64,000 nucleotides of DNA from Sphagnum compactum. Lineage: Eukaryota > Bryophyta > Sphagnopsida > Sphagnales. Location: NCBI GenBank assembly GCA_965153455.1, contig OZ234493.1:4650001-4714000 (forward strand). The letters run 5' to 3'. The notes below the pieces were generated by a model. That model saw only the letters and a list, made by a program, of their open reading frames with translations. It did no database searches and was not told the DNA's origin. A program made the translations under genes and the position numbers. The number at the start of each line of letters is the position of its first letter. The stretch's first letter is position 1. Of the stretch, positions 36,320 to 46,732 are shown one piece after another.

Positions 36320-37230
36320 AGTGGGTACCCATGACCTTCGGACACGGTGAAGACCCCCCTTTCTTTAAACCTGGTTCATGTTTTAGTTTTTCCTAGAAAC
36401 TTTTATCTTATTTATTTATTTATTTATAAGTGTTTTCTGTTTTTATTATTATTTCGTATAATAATAATAAAGTGTTTCTTTTTCATTTTTGTATTTTTGT
36501 TTATTTGGATGCAAGTTTGAAGTTTGGAGAAAGAAGACGCACCTCATTCTTTTTCAAGTAGGGTTTTTTTTCATTATTATAAGTTTTATTTTTTTCTTAT
36601 TTTTTACTCTTTATTTGGTTTCTTCATTTTTTTAAAAAAAATTTGTCTTTTAAAATTATTTTATTGTATTTCCCTTTCTTTGTTTCATTTGTTTCCATGC
36701 CTTTTTTATAGTTTTATAGTTTTTACTTTTTTTTTGTTTATGTTTGTTTCATGTTTTTATTTTTTCTATTCTTATTTTGCCTATCTTCATTTTTTTTCTA
36801 TTTTATGCATTTATTTATTTATTTTGTTTCTATTTTCTTTTTCAAAAAGATTCTAGTTTTTCAAATATATTTTATAATGAAAATAATTTTAAAAAACTTT
36901 TGTATTTTTGTTTGATTAGATGTAGGTTTGAAGTTTGTAAAAAGAAGACAAACCTCATTTTTTTTTCAAGTATGGTTTTTTTCTCTTTCTTTTGCTCTCT
37001 GTTTATGTTTTTATTTTTTTTCTAGTTTTTTCCCTTTTAAAAATATATATTTGTTCTGTTTTTTTCTTTTTGGTTACAACTTTGTTTCATATTTTTAATT
37101 TATTAATAACTTGTTTTCTTCTTTTTTAATTTGAAAATTTTAATTTGTTGTTGCCGCTTTCGTCGTCCTCCTCTTCCATCATCTTCTTCTTCAGGGATGA
37201 GGAAGTTGGATGGATGGAAAGGACGACCAT
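36320..37230. repeat. Left arm of a ~1-kb inverted repeat
   Basis: T-rich sequence running from the L2 terminus to 'ggatggaaaggacgaccatc'. Its reverse complement is found, with indels, at 42822-44033, including the 'tcgtcctcctcttccatcatcttcttct' block. It also holds an internal direct repeat of the GTTTGAAGTTTGGAGAAAGA type at about 36512 and 36925. Confidence 0.8.
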
Positions 37231-37555
37231 CGCAAGCCAACAAAACCACCGATATGTTTTTCTTTTTTTTTCCTCTGACGAAATTAGTTTAGGCCTCGGC
37301 AGGAATGGAGGCCCTGAGGATTATGATTTCTGGAGTTCCGGCATCTGGAAAGGGGACGCAATGTGAGCTCATTACAACCAACTTTGCTTTCAACAGACCT
37401 CTTCACCTATCTCCCCCCTTTCAACACAACAACTCTCATTAAACCGATGAACGAAGAAGAAGAGGAGGCCCTTTTGGAGGACCCGCGCATCTGCCGGAAT
37501 CATCTTGCTCGGGACAGGCACGTTGCTCGATCTGAGGAGCAACGTGCGGCAGATG

Positions 37556-37840
37556 CGAACCGGCGAGCAACTCACAGAGCTGCGCGTAGTGATGCGCAAA
37601 TTGCTACGAATGCCAGCCGACGGGCAACTCAGAGAGCTATGCGTAGCGATGCGCAGATTGCAACGGATGCCAACTGGCGAGCAGCTCAGAGAGCTGCGCG
37701 CAGCGATGCCCAGATTACAGCGGATGCCAACCGACGAGCAGTTCAGAGAACTGCGCGCAACGATGTGCAGAATGCAACGAATGCCAGCTGGCGGGTAGTT
37801 CAGAAAACTACGCGCAACGATGCGCAAATTGTTTTGGAAA
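37556..37840 (+). repeat. 57-bp (19-residue) tandem repeats in the Rep/Hel N-terminus, about 5 copies
   Basis: The translated units follow the pattern (R/W)RA.(Q/H)RAARSDAQIAT(N/D)A(N/S). They are in phase, drift in sequence from left to right and end near AQIVLEN. Arg/Ala-rich repeats before the zinc-finger-like block are common in Helitron replicases. Confidence 0.85.
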
Positions 37841-39308
37841 ATGTTGTGTGTGTTAACGCCCGGACACTTTTGCATTCTGATAGGCAACAGCAAATGCATA
37901 ACGCGGATCCTCAGGCTCACCAGGGCCAACGTGAGCAATTGTCGGAAGAGCGTCGCCAAGAAATTCGAAACGTTGACCGTCAAGCACGCAGTGCCCAGCG
38001 TGAACTGGATGGCGCAAACCAAGGTGGGAATCAAATGATACCTTTGGCGCGCCATGAATTTGATGGTAGCCATCGTGGTCTTCGCCACACTTTAGGTGAA
38101 ATGACCACCGTGTGTGGCAAGTGCGGCGCCCTACACTTTTTGGAAGAGCGTGTCGCATCAAGTTCATGCGCCAATCCGCAATTTACACTGTGCTGCGCGC
38201 AAGGTAAAGTGACGCTGCCCCCATTGGCACCCCCACCAGAGCCACTCAGGCGACTCCTTGTAAGTAAAGAAACGGATGCGAAAGACTTTCGTCAGCACAT
38301 CCGCTCTTACAACAGTGCGTTAGCCTTCACGTCTGTGGGGGCCAAGCTGGATACTAGTGTTGCCCAACCTGGCAATTATACTTACCGTCTTCGCGGTGAG
38401 CTTTACCATAGGATGGGGAGTCTACTTCCTCAACCTGGCAAGGCGCGAAAATTCGCCCAACTGTACATCAGCGATCCGCATGCTGAGCTTGATGGCCGAA
38501 TGGGCAATTTTGGTGGCCTGAATAGGGACACCATGCAATCGTTGCAAACGATGTTACATGCATGCAACCCCTATGCCATCATCTACCAAACGGCCGCGGA
38601 ACGGCTCCAAGGCGGGGCTATTGAGCTAAGTCTTCGTTTGGTGAACGATCGCCGCACTAATTTGCGACGTTATAATGCGCCAACTGTTGACGAAGTTGGC
38701 GCATTGATGGTTGGGGGCGATGTGGATGAAGTAGACGTGCGCGACATTGTTGTGCGTTCGACTAATGGCTATTTTCAGTGCGTCTCTCCCCTGCACAGTG
38801 CATATGCGCCATTACACTACGTCCTTCTTTTCCCAGATGGACGCAACGGATGGCATGACGGCATCCCATTGAATGGATTTCAATGGGATGGCTCTGTGTT
38901 CATCCAGGATGACGAGAATACAGTAGGTGGTAAACGCGGTTCTGCGCGCGTCACCATGCTTCAATTTTATGCATACATGCTACAACATCGCGTCAACGAG
39001 GAATGGATTCTACGAGCCGGAAGGCTTTTGCAGCAATTCATTGTTGACGCGTATGCATGTAATGAACAGAACCGCTTGAAGTTTATTCGCGAGAACCAAC
39101 GACAGTTGCGTTGCGACCTGTACAATGGTCTTCAAGATGCATTGAATGCTGGCGACGTTCTCAGGAACGACGTCGGGCAGAAGATGATTCTCCCGTCGTC
39201 ATTCCAGGGTGGTGAGCGCGCCATGTACCAGGATGCCATGGCCAGGGTCCGCAAATTTGGTAAGCCGGACCTTTCTGTCACATTTACCTGTAATCCTAAA
39301 TGGAAAGA

Positions 39309-39378
39309 GATTACATATGCGCTTCTCCTGGGATTACATATGCGCTTCTCCTGAGATTACATATGCGCTTCTCCTGGG
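39309..39378 (+). repeat. 23-bp tandem triplication inside Rep/Hel
   Basis: Three copies of GATTACATATGCGCTTCTCC plus 3 bp start at 39309, 39332 and 39355. The middle copy ends CTGA instead of CTGG, creating the in-frame TGA. Coding resumes after copy 3 in the same absolute frame as before copy 1. Confidence 0.95.
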
Positions 39379-39852
39379 ACGCTTCAGACTGCCAAGGATC
39401 GCCCAGAGTTAGTAACTCGCGTTTTCAATTTGAAACTTGACGCCCTTTTGAGGGACATCAAAGACGGTGTTCTTGGCAATGTGATTGCTTAAATTTGGGT
39501 CATCGAGTTTCAAAAGAGAGGCTTGCCCCACGCACACATTTTGCTCATTTTAGATGAAGCGTCAAAATTGCGCACTGCCGAGGACTTCGATTCGATGGTA
39601 TCGGCCGAGATTCCGGATTCGATACGCCATCCTGAGGCGTACGAGACGGTCATTTCGTGCATGGTGCATGGGCCATGTGGTCCAGATTTTCTCAATGCAC
39701 AATGCATGGAGGAAGGAAAGTGCAAGAAAAGGTACCCGTGTTCCTTTAGTGAAGAAACGCGCTGTGATGTTGACGGGTACCCCGAGTATCGGCGCCGTCA
39801 AACTCGCATTTTTGTAGATCCAAAGACGCAACGCGTGGTGGATAACCGGTGG

Positions 39853-39888
39853 AAGTCCCGTATAATCTTCAAGTCCCGTATAATCTTC
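39853..39888 (+). repeat. 18-bp tandem duplication at the Rep frameshift
   Basis: AAGTCCCGTATAATCTTC is present twice in a row. The duplication itself is in frame, but the coding frame changes right at its left edge. Confidence 0.95.
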
Positions 39889-42739
39889 ACCTGGCAACCA
39901 AGTACCACGCGCACATCAATGTGGAGATATGTTCGTCCATATCTACCGTCAAGTACCTGTACAAGTATGTGTACAAGGGACCTGACCGTGCTACTGCCGT
40001 TGTCGAAAGGCAGGCGAATAGGCATGGCCAGGAGAACAATGCGCAAGTGGTTGTTGCTAATGGTGAGGGGCAAAACCACGATGAAATTAAAGCATACCTT
40101 GAAGGACGTTATGTCTCTGCTTCTAAGGCATCGTGGCGTCTTTTCTCTTTTAGAATGCATGAAGGGACACCGTCTATCACACGCCTTGCCGTGCACGAGC
40201 CTGCAATGCATAAGGTCGTGTACAATGATAATGCCAATATTTTTGAAACTATTAATAGCGAGCAAAACCAGAAAACAACGCTCACCGAATACTTCCAAGC
40301 TAATATTGATTACCCCTTGGCCAGAAAAGTCACGTACATGGATTTTCCCTCTGTGTTTACATGGACCAATGGGACGAAAAAATGGACCATCCGACAGAGA
40401 GGGTGCTGTGTCGAGCGCCTTTATTTTGTCAGTCCTTTCGCTGGCGAACGCTATTTCTTGCGTACATTGTTAACGAAGGTCAAAGGTGCTGTTTCTTTTG
40501 AAGTTCTTCGCACAATTAACGATGTTGTCCATGACACATTCAAATCAGCGTGCATTGCGCTTGGTTTGTATGACTCGGATGACGAGTGGAATGCCTGCTT
40601 AGAAGAAGCAGTTGGCATGCAAACAGGTGCGCAATTGCGATCTCTGTTTGTGACCATCTTGGCCTTTGGCGTTCCAGGTGAGCCGCGCATGCTCTGGGAC
40701 AAGTATAAGGAGCACATTTGTGATGATTGTAAGGTAGCATTGCAACATCGCGGTATAGTGGAACCGTCCATTGAGCAAATTGAGAGTTGGGCATTGCATT
40801 CCTTACAGGATGCGCTTGCCAAATTTAACAAAACTCTCGAGGAATTTGGCCTTCCTGCCCCCTCTGTTGCCTTTGATCGATTAGAGACCAATCGCCTGCT
40901 TGAAGTGGAGCGCGACTACAATGTCGACGTCTTGCAAGCCGAGGTGGCTATGGCCATTGAGAACCTCAATGATGGGTAGCGTGCAGCCTATGATGGCGTA
41001 ATCAATGCATATGCTGCCCATCACGCTAAAGCCATCTTTATCGATGGCCCCGGTGGAACGGATAAAACTTACACCGAAAACTTGATTTTGAATGTTGTGC
41101 GTTCGCGTGGCGATATTGCATTTGCTGTCGCCTCTTCAGGCATTGCTGCACTTCTGCTCTCAGGAGGACGAACGGCCCATTCGTACCTGAAGATCCCGAT
41201 CGCACTTGACCGTACGTCCCTATGCTGTATCCGTAAGCAGGATGATTTAGCAGCGCTAATCCGTCAAACAAAACTCATCCTTTGGGATGAAGCTCCTATG
41301 ACTAATAAGCTCGCTTTTGAAGCGGTGGATCGAACTTTGCGTGACCTTACAGACAGGGATGAGCCCTTTGGCGGCATTGTTTTCGTCATGTCAGGGGACT
41401 TTCGCCAGGTCCTTCCGGTCATCCCCCGGGGATCCCATGCAGACATTGTCTCTGCATCTATCAAGAACTCCTTCCTATGGGAATCTGTTGAGGTATTCCG
41501 TCTTTCGGAAAATATGCGGGCCGCTGATGCCGTTGCTGTTCACCCCGATCTTGGGAATCGCACTTTTGCAGACTGGCTTCTTTGTCTTGGCAACAACGAG
41601 CTAGAAACCATCGATGAAGACTACATCAAATGTCCAGACATGATGAAACTCCCTCCTGCGGACACACGAGCCATGGCTGTGGCCATCTACCCTCAACTAC
41701 ACGAGGGCCAGGTCACAAACGAGTATTTGCGTGAACGCACGATTTTGGCTCCTCGCAACAAGGAGGTTTCGCTAATAAACGTGATGGTTTTAAGCTACTT
41801 TCCAGGCGCGCAAGTTGACTTCCTCAGTGCGGATTTTGCAAAGGACATGGAAGTGGCGAACACATACCCTTCTGAGTTCCTCAACACTTTGGAAGTCAGT
41901 GGCATGCCTTCACACAAGCTGTCGTTCAAGATTGGCGCACCAGTGATGCTGTTGCGCAATCTCGACCCATCGGCTGGGCTATGCAATGGGACGCGCCTGA
42001 TTATTCGATGCTTCACGATGCGAGTCGTTGAGGCTGAGATCATCACAGGCAAAGGGGCTGGTAATGTGGCCTTTATCCCGCGCATTAAGTTCATTTCCGA
42101 TAATAGCGGTTTGCCATTTACATTTCCAAGGAAGCAATTTCCTTTGCGGCTAGCCTATGCGATGACTATTAACAAGTCTCAAGGGTAGACCCTCTCTCAT
42201 GTTGGCCTTCATCTCGCAGATGACGTTTTTTCGCATGGCCAACTTTATGTTGCCTTTTCACGCGCCAAGGCACCAACGAACATCAAAGTTCAACTGCCAG
42301 ACACTATGCATGGCCGGATTGGCCTTATGCGCAATGTTGTGTACGAAGAAGCCCTCCTTTGAGGCTGCATGCATCTCCTAAATGGCTCCGCGAGAAGCTA
42401 CATTCACGATGTGCAGCTGTTTGAAATAAAAACTTGGGGGTTAGGGTTAGCACGCCCTTCATAAACGCTTTTCAAAAGAAGAAAGCTTGGAATCTGCTCA
42501 AATCCTCCACAAATCTCAGCAATTTCAAAACCTATTTTTTTTCTCCTCAAAATGTGGCGATTTCAAAACCTTTTTTTTTTCCCCTCCTGGAAATGTGGCG
42601 ATTTAGTTTTGTTTTAGAAATTTTCCAAAATGCTTGCTTCACCATGTATGTTTTCATGGGGGACTTTTCAACGGATTTTCGTCACAAAAAATAAATAAAA
42701 TAAAAATAAAATTAGCTGCTTTGCGCCTTTGTGTGTGTC

Positions 42740-42798
42740 TCTCTTGGTTTAAAGAAACTGGGGGACTTCACAGTGTCCGAAGGTCACGGGTACCCACT
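42740..42798 (-). repeat. Terminus copy R1 (right end of the coding copy)
   Basis: The reverse complement reads AGTGGGTACCCGTGACCTTC, then GGACACTGTGAAGTCCCC and TTTCTTTAAACC, matching L1 and L2. The sequence after it is CTATCTAC, where a canonical Helitron 3' end would have CTRR-T. Confidence 0.8.
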
Positions 42799-42821
42799 AT
42801 CTACTTATATAATATCCTTGG

Positions 42822-44033
42822 GTGGTCGTCCTTTCCATCCATCCGTCCCGTCATCCAAGTTCTTCATCCCGGAAGAAGAAGATGATGGAAGAGGAGGACG
42901 ACGACGACTCATGACGGCGACAACAGTTTATCCACATGTTCATGTGATCCAATCCTGTAGTTTATGAAAAACTCCTGTAGTCTTGCAATTTGCCAAAAGC
43001 TACAAACTAATTTTAAAAAACTAAAAATTGTTGAAAAAAAAATGAGAAACAAGAGAAGAAATCTTTTTAAAACAACACAAGAAATTTCAAATTAAAAAAG
43101 AAAAAAAAAGTTATTAACAAATAAATAAAATGAAACAAAGTTGTAACAAAAAAGAAGAAAACAGAACAAATTTTTTTTTTAAGGGAAAAAGCTAGAAAAA
43201 AAAAACAGAAAAACATTTTAACAATTAGAAACTTTTTTAAAACACTTAAAAATAGAAAAAAATGAAAACATATAAAATAAATATATTTAAACATGAAACA
43301 AAAAAGGGAAATATAGTAAAATAATCTTAAAAGAAAATTTAAAAATAGATGACAAAAAATAAAAAACAAAATAGACAGCAAAAGAAAGAGAAAAAAAACC
43401 ATACTTGAAAAAAAAAAAAAGGTTTGTCTTCTTTTTCCAAACTTCAAACCTGTATTACAAAAATACAAAAGTTTTTTAAAATTATTTTCATTACAAAACA
43501 TATCAGAAAAACTAGAATCTTTTTGAAAAAGAAAATAGAAACAAAATAAATAAATAAATAAATGCATAATTTAAAAAAAAAATGAAGATAGACAAAATAA
43601 GAATAGAATAAATTAAAGCATGAAACAAACATAAACAAAAAAAAGTAAAAACTCAAAAACTATAAAAAAAAGGATGGAAACAAATGAAACAAGGAAAGGG
43701 AAATATAGTAAAATAATTTTAAAAGAATTTTTTTTACAAAAATGAAGAAACCAAATCAAGAGTAAAAAATAAGAAAAAATAAAACTTATAATAATGAAGA
43801 AAAACCCTGCTTGAAAAAGAATGAGGTGTGTCTTCTTTCTCCAAACTTCAAACTTGCATCCAAATAAACAAAAATATAAAAGTGAAAAAGAAACATTTTA
43901 TTTTTATTATACAAAATAATAAAAAAAAACAGAAAACACATTAAAAAAATTTTTTTAAAAAAAGTTTCTAGAAAAAACTAACATGAACCGAGTTTAAAGA
44001 AACCGGGGGACTTCGTTGTGCCCGAAGGTCACT
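42822..44033. repeat. Right arm of the ~1-kb inverted repeat
   Basis: A-rich reverse complement of 36320-37230, about 300 bp longer because of insertions (for example around 43210-43330). It ends in a degraded terminus copy (R2, about 43990-44033; GGGGGACTTCG...CCCGAAGGTCAC). It begins only 23 bp beyond R1, so it looks like a truncated second copy lying head-on to the first. Confidence 0.8.
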
Positions 44034-44380
44034 GTTCGTCCGGTCGTCCTCCTTGGGTTGTATGTTGGGGGCGCGTTAGTGGGTATGTGTAATTTGGGGG
44101 AGGGATGATATATCATAGGCTGTGATTGGGTTCAGCAAGTAACTATCGAATAATCAATATATTTATTTTTAAGGATTTAGTTTTCACACATGTTCATGAG
44201 TTTATTTTTTAATTTTTTTATGTTGCAAGTATGACAAGGTTTGTTGAAATTTTCAGAAAATTATTTGAACTTAGACTTGCAAATTACACCTTTTTTCAAA
44301 AATAAACATTTTGAATTATGTTGTTTTGTTATGTATAGAGTTCGTAATATTGTTAATAGAAGAGAAAGTGATGTCATATG

Positions 44381-44414
44381 TCACAGTGTCCGAAGGTCAC
44401 GGGTATCCACTAGT
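44381..44414 (-). repeat. Outer right terminal inverted repeat (R3)
   Basis: Reverse complement of L1 with one mismatch. The hairpin GTGTCCGAAGGTCAC at 44386-44400 is followed after 9 bp by CTAG (44410-44413) and T. Confidence 0.85.
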
Positions 44415-44915
44415 TATAGATAGAGATGTACCTATATACCTATTTTGGCTATCAAAACTCAATGTAAATTTCAAGTTTTAAAAACTCCCAAAGCCACAAT
44501 GTGGGATGAAGTGGTGACAAATAGGAAGTCCCATGCTTATACAACTACATAAAATATTATAGAGGCCATTTCCAAAACAAAAGATAGGTTAGGAATTTGG
44601 AAAGTAGTTGTGGGGAGTATCCACATTCTATTCTTAAAATAATGGTGTCATTTCCATGAACTAATTCCCAAACAAATTGGTTTAAAATTTACATAAAACC
44701 CTTTCACTCCTTGGTTTTCAATGTAAAAATATATACATATATCTAGTTGGCTATATATGTATTTGGACAAAGGCTTTCTAGTTGCCATTGTAATGTGGGG
44801 GAATTTTCAATTTGTAACAAATATACCTTTTAAGTACGTTCAAGTATGATGCAATTCCCTACAAATTTAGGAACATGATTAAGGTTTGGTTTTGGTGGTG
44901 GGTATATTGGTCTTT

Positions 44916-44939
44916 GGGGGGGGGGGGGGGGGGGGGGGG
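44916..44939 (+). repeat. Poly(G) tract, 24 bp
   Basis: The third and longest uninterrupted G run of the window, after a GGTTTTGGTGGTGGG stretch. Confidence 0.9.
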
Positions 44940-46177
44940 CTTCAATCAATCGTTGAAATGATCTTCCATGCAAGTTTTTAATTACATGAAAATCTTGCTT
45001 TTCTTGTAATCCTTCATGTTTTGTGTCTAATGATTCTATTTATAACCTAAGTTTCAAAAACCAGACACCACTTGGACTTAGATTTTCATTTTTTAGTTTT
45101 GTTCCCATTATTTTTTAAAAGTTAAATTCAACAAGGTTCAACATTTTTATGATTAACAAAATTGATTTATTTCATTCTTGTACTTGTCTAAGTACACTTG
45201 GTTCCAAAAGGTTCCATTTAAATATGTTTACTTTTTGTGAAAATAGCCTTCCAACATCTTTTTTGCCCTACTCCACCCAAATGCTTTTCCAACCTAAATG
45301 TTTGTTTTGATGTATTTTGTGTGGTCAAGAAGTCTTAAAAAGCGATTCAATTATCAATCCCATTTGAAGCATGATTGGATCATTAATAACATGCAATTGA
45401 AATTCAAAAACATAAAGTCAACAATGCAATGAAAAAATGTTGGACATTAAAGTTTAATAAACTTTAAACATATTTCATGTGTACATATTTCAACACAAAT
45501 CATATATTTCAAAAATTGTTATATGATTGATCTATTGATCCAAACTTTAAATCCAATGGTGTACAAACTTCTAACAATTTAAGAAACATTTTCAATTGAA
45601 TCAACACGAATATGATAAAATGTGGGCATATCCAATATCAACTTTCACTAATTATTGGAATTTGATTTGTGACAACCCACCAAAAGGGATGTGTGATCTA
45701 GTCACTTGTATCATATAATGTAATTAAGGGAACCAAAAAAATGAATTATTGAACATGAATCATATACTTACATGAATTGAATGTTTTGCTTTCTTCATAA
45801 ACTTGGTCCAACATTCAACTATAACAATTGAGCTTCGATGTACAATAGACAACATTACATGTTAGATAAGATCCATAAACAATGGAAAAATGAAAGGGAG
45901 AACTTTAGGGTTCATAATTAGGTAGATGGAAATCATTTTGACCTTTTTGTCATCCAAAAGACTTTTCTATTCAAATGGGAAGCATATTCATTCACAATGC
46001 ATGGCATGCTAGCATAAGGTGTGAAGAGTTTCCTCTATGTTGCAGTTGGAAAAGAGTCAAACAAAGGAAGGTTGTATGTAGAGTGCACCCATCTTATTTC
46101 ATTTGTTTCTACAGCGAACCAACTAAAAGTGGATCCCTTAATCCTTTGATCAAAAACCTAGTTGTGGTCTGGAGAAT

Positions 46178-46732
46178 ATGATGGAAAGTAAGAAAGGTAA
46201 TTGGAGGTTCCTAAAGTTGGATGTTGTAAAGGAACAACATGAGTTGGAGCTTTCTTGCCATAGGAGGGAGTCCAAAACCTCTAGGAATGTATATGCTCCC
46301 AAAAGTTGGAGGGAAATCCAAAGTGCTAGATTTGTAAGAAGGGAGAGTGCACGAAAGAAGAATAACCACCCAGCAATTGTCAAATTTGTGGCAAATATGA
46401 GAAAAAACACAAAGAGGATGGAATGTACAAGAAATATGGGGGAAGTGAGGGAAAATAATGTGTTGAGGAGGATTTTAGCTTCGTCCCAAGAAACTCCACG
46501 AGCAATTGCACAAGAACGACTTGTCGACCAATTGAAAAAAGATGTCAAATTGGGATTTAAGATGCAACCTAGCGAAGACTTATTGCAAGCATTTAGGCAA
46601 TTCGGAATAATGAAACACAAGAGTAGGGTGGAGATGGTTCTCAAAGACAACAAGAAGGAACTTTCAAGGAGCCACCAACAACGATTATTCCCAACAAATT
46701 TTCACATCATGAACCCAGGGTGGCGCATTTGA
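46178..46732 (+). CDS. Unrecognised basic open frame, 184 codons (doubtful)
   Basis: The longest open frame outside the recognised genes and the Helitron. The product is Lys/Arg-rich (MMESKKGNWRFLK..., KSWREIQSARFVRRESARKK), hydrophilic, and shows no membrane span, zinc knuckle or known motif. A 167-codon frame is also open on the opposite strand over the same region, so the openness may reflect base composition. It could be a transposon gag-like fragment or chance. No function is proposed. Confidence 0.15.
   Translation: MMESKKGNWRFLKLDVVKEQHELELSCHRRESKTSRNVYAPKSWREIQSARFVRRESARKKNNHPAIVKFVANMRKNTKRMECTRNMGEVRENNVLRRILASSQETPRAIAQERLVDQLKKDVKLGFKMQPSEDLLQAFRQFGIMKHKSRVEMVLKDNKKELSRSHQQRLFPTNFHIMNPGWRI

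Larger units (their letters stand above)
37447..42362 (+). pseudogene. Helitron Rep/helicase (HUH replicase plus PIF1-type helicase), five lesions
   Basis: The first in-frame ATG (37447) is followed by an acidic run, five 19-residue repeats, a Cys cluster VCGKCGALHFLEERV...CC, the Helitron_like_N region, the HUH motif GLPHAHILLIL (about 39520-39550) and the tyrosine block YLYKYVYKGPD (39954-39986). PIF1-type motifs then follow: Walker A as GPGGTDKT, LILWDEAPM, GDFRQVLP, LSENMR, GAPVMLLRNLDPSAGLCNGTRL, MTINKSQG and YVAFSRAK. Lesions: TGA at 39352-39354 in a tandem repeat, TAA at 39490-39492, a frameshift near 39850 at an 18-bp duplication, and TAG at 40977-40979 and 42186-42188 at glutamine positions. 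Walker A also has D where the family has G. Codon use is GC-rich against the AT-rich flanks. The HUH histidines and tyrosines are preserved. Confidence 0.92.
36320..42798 (+). mobile_element. Inner Rep/Hel-bearing Helitron-like copy with inverted termini (L2-R1)
   Basis: A second pair of the same termini (AGTGGGTACCC(A/G)TGACC... at 36320 and its reverse complement ending 42798) shares about 60 bp, including a TTTCTTTAAACC inner phrase. ATCT lies directly outside both ends (36316-36319 and 42799-42802). The gene ends 436 bp before the right terminus. This is the likeliest unit of the coding copy. The 4-bp identity may be chance, since Rep/Hel elements are not expected to duplicate their target. 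Confidence 0.6.
35998..44414 (+). mobile_element. Composite Helitron-like element with terminal inverted repeats, 8.4 kb
   Basis: The outer 34 bp (35998-36031, beginning ACTAGTGGGTACCCGTGACC) recur as the reverse complement at 44381-44414 with one mismatch. Single T bases flank the element (35997, 44415), the T^T insertion style reported for Helentron/Helitron2-type elements, without target duplication. Each terminus contains an imperfect hairpin (GTGTCCGAAGGTCAC); at the right end it lies 9 bp before CTAG|T, which also fits a canonical Helitron 3' end. Inside lie a decayed Rep/helicase gene (37447-42362), further copies of the terminus at 36320, 42798 and 44033, and ~1-kb inverted arms. It appears to be a nested or rearranged product of one family. 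A 5' TC end was not found. Confidence 0.75.

Noticed and set aside
36524-37025. Phe/Leu-rich open frames resembling membrane proteins
   Set aside because: They translate the T-rich arm of the Helitron-like inverted repeat; the mirror frames at 43067-43656 are the same artefact.
42363-42739. Possible downstream gene of the Helitron-like element (endonuclease or RPA)
   Set aside because: Only short frames with no motif. No endonuclease or RPA-like domain was found after the helicase end.
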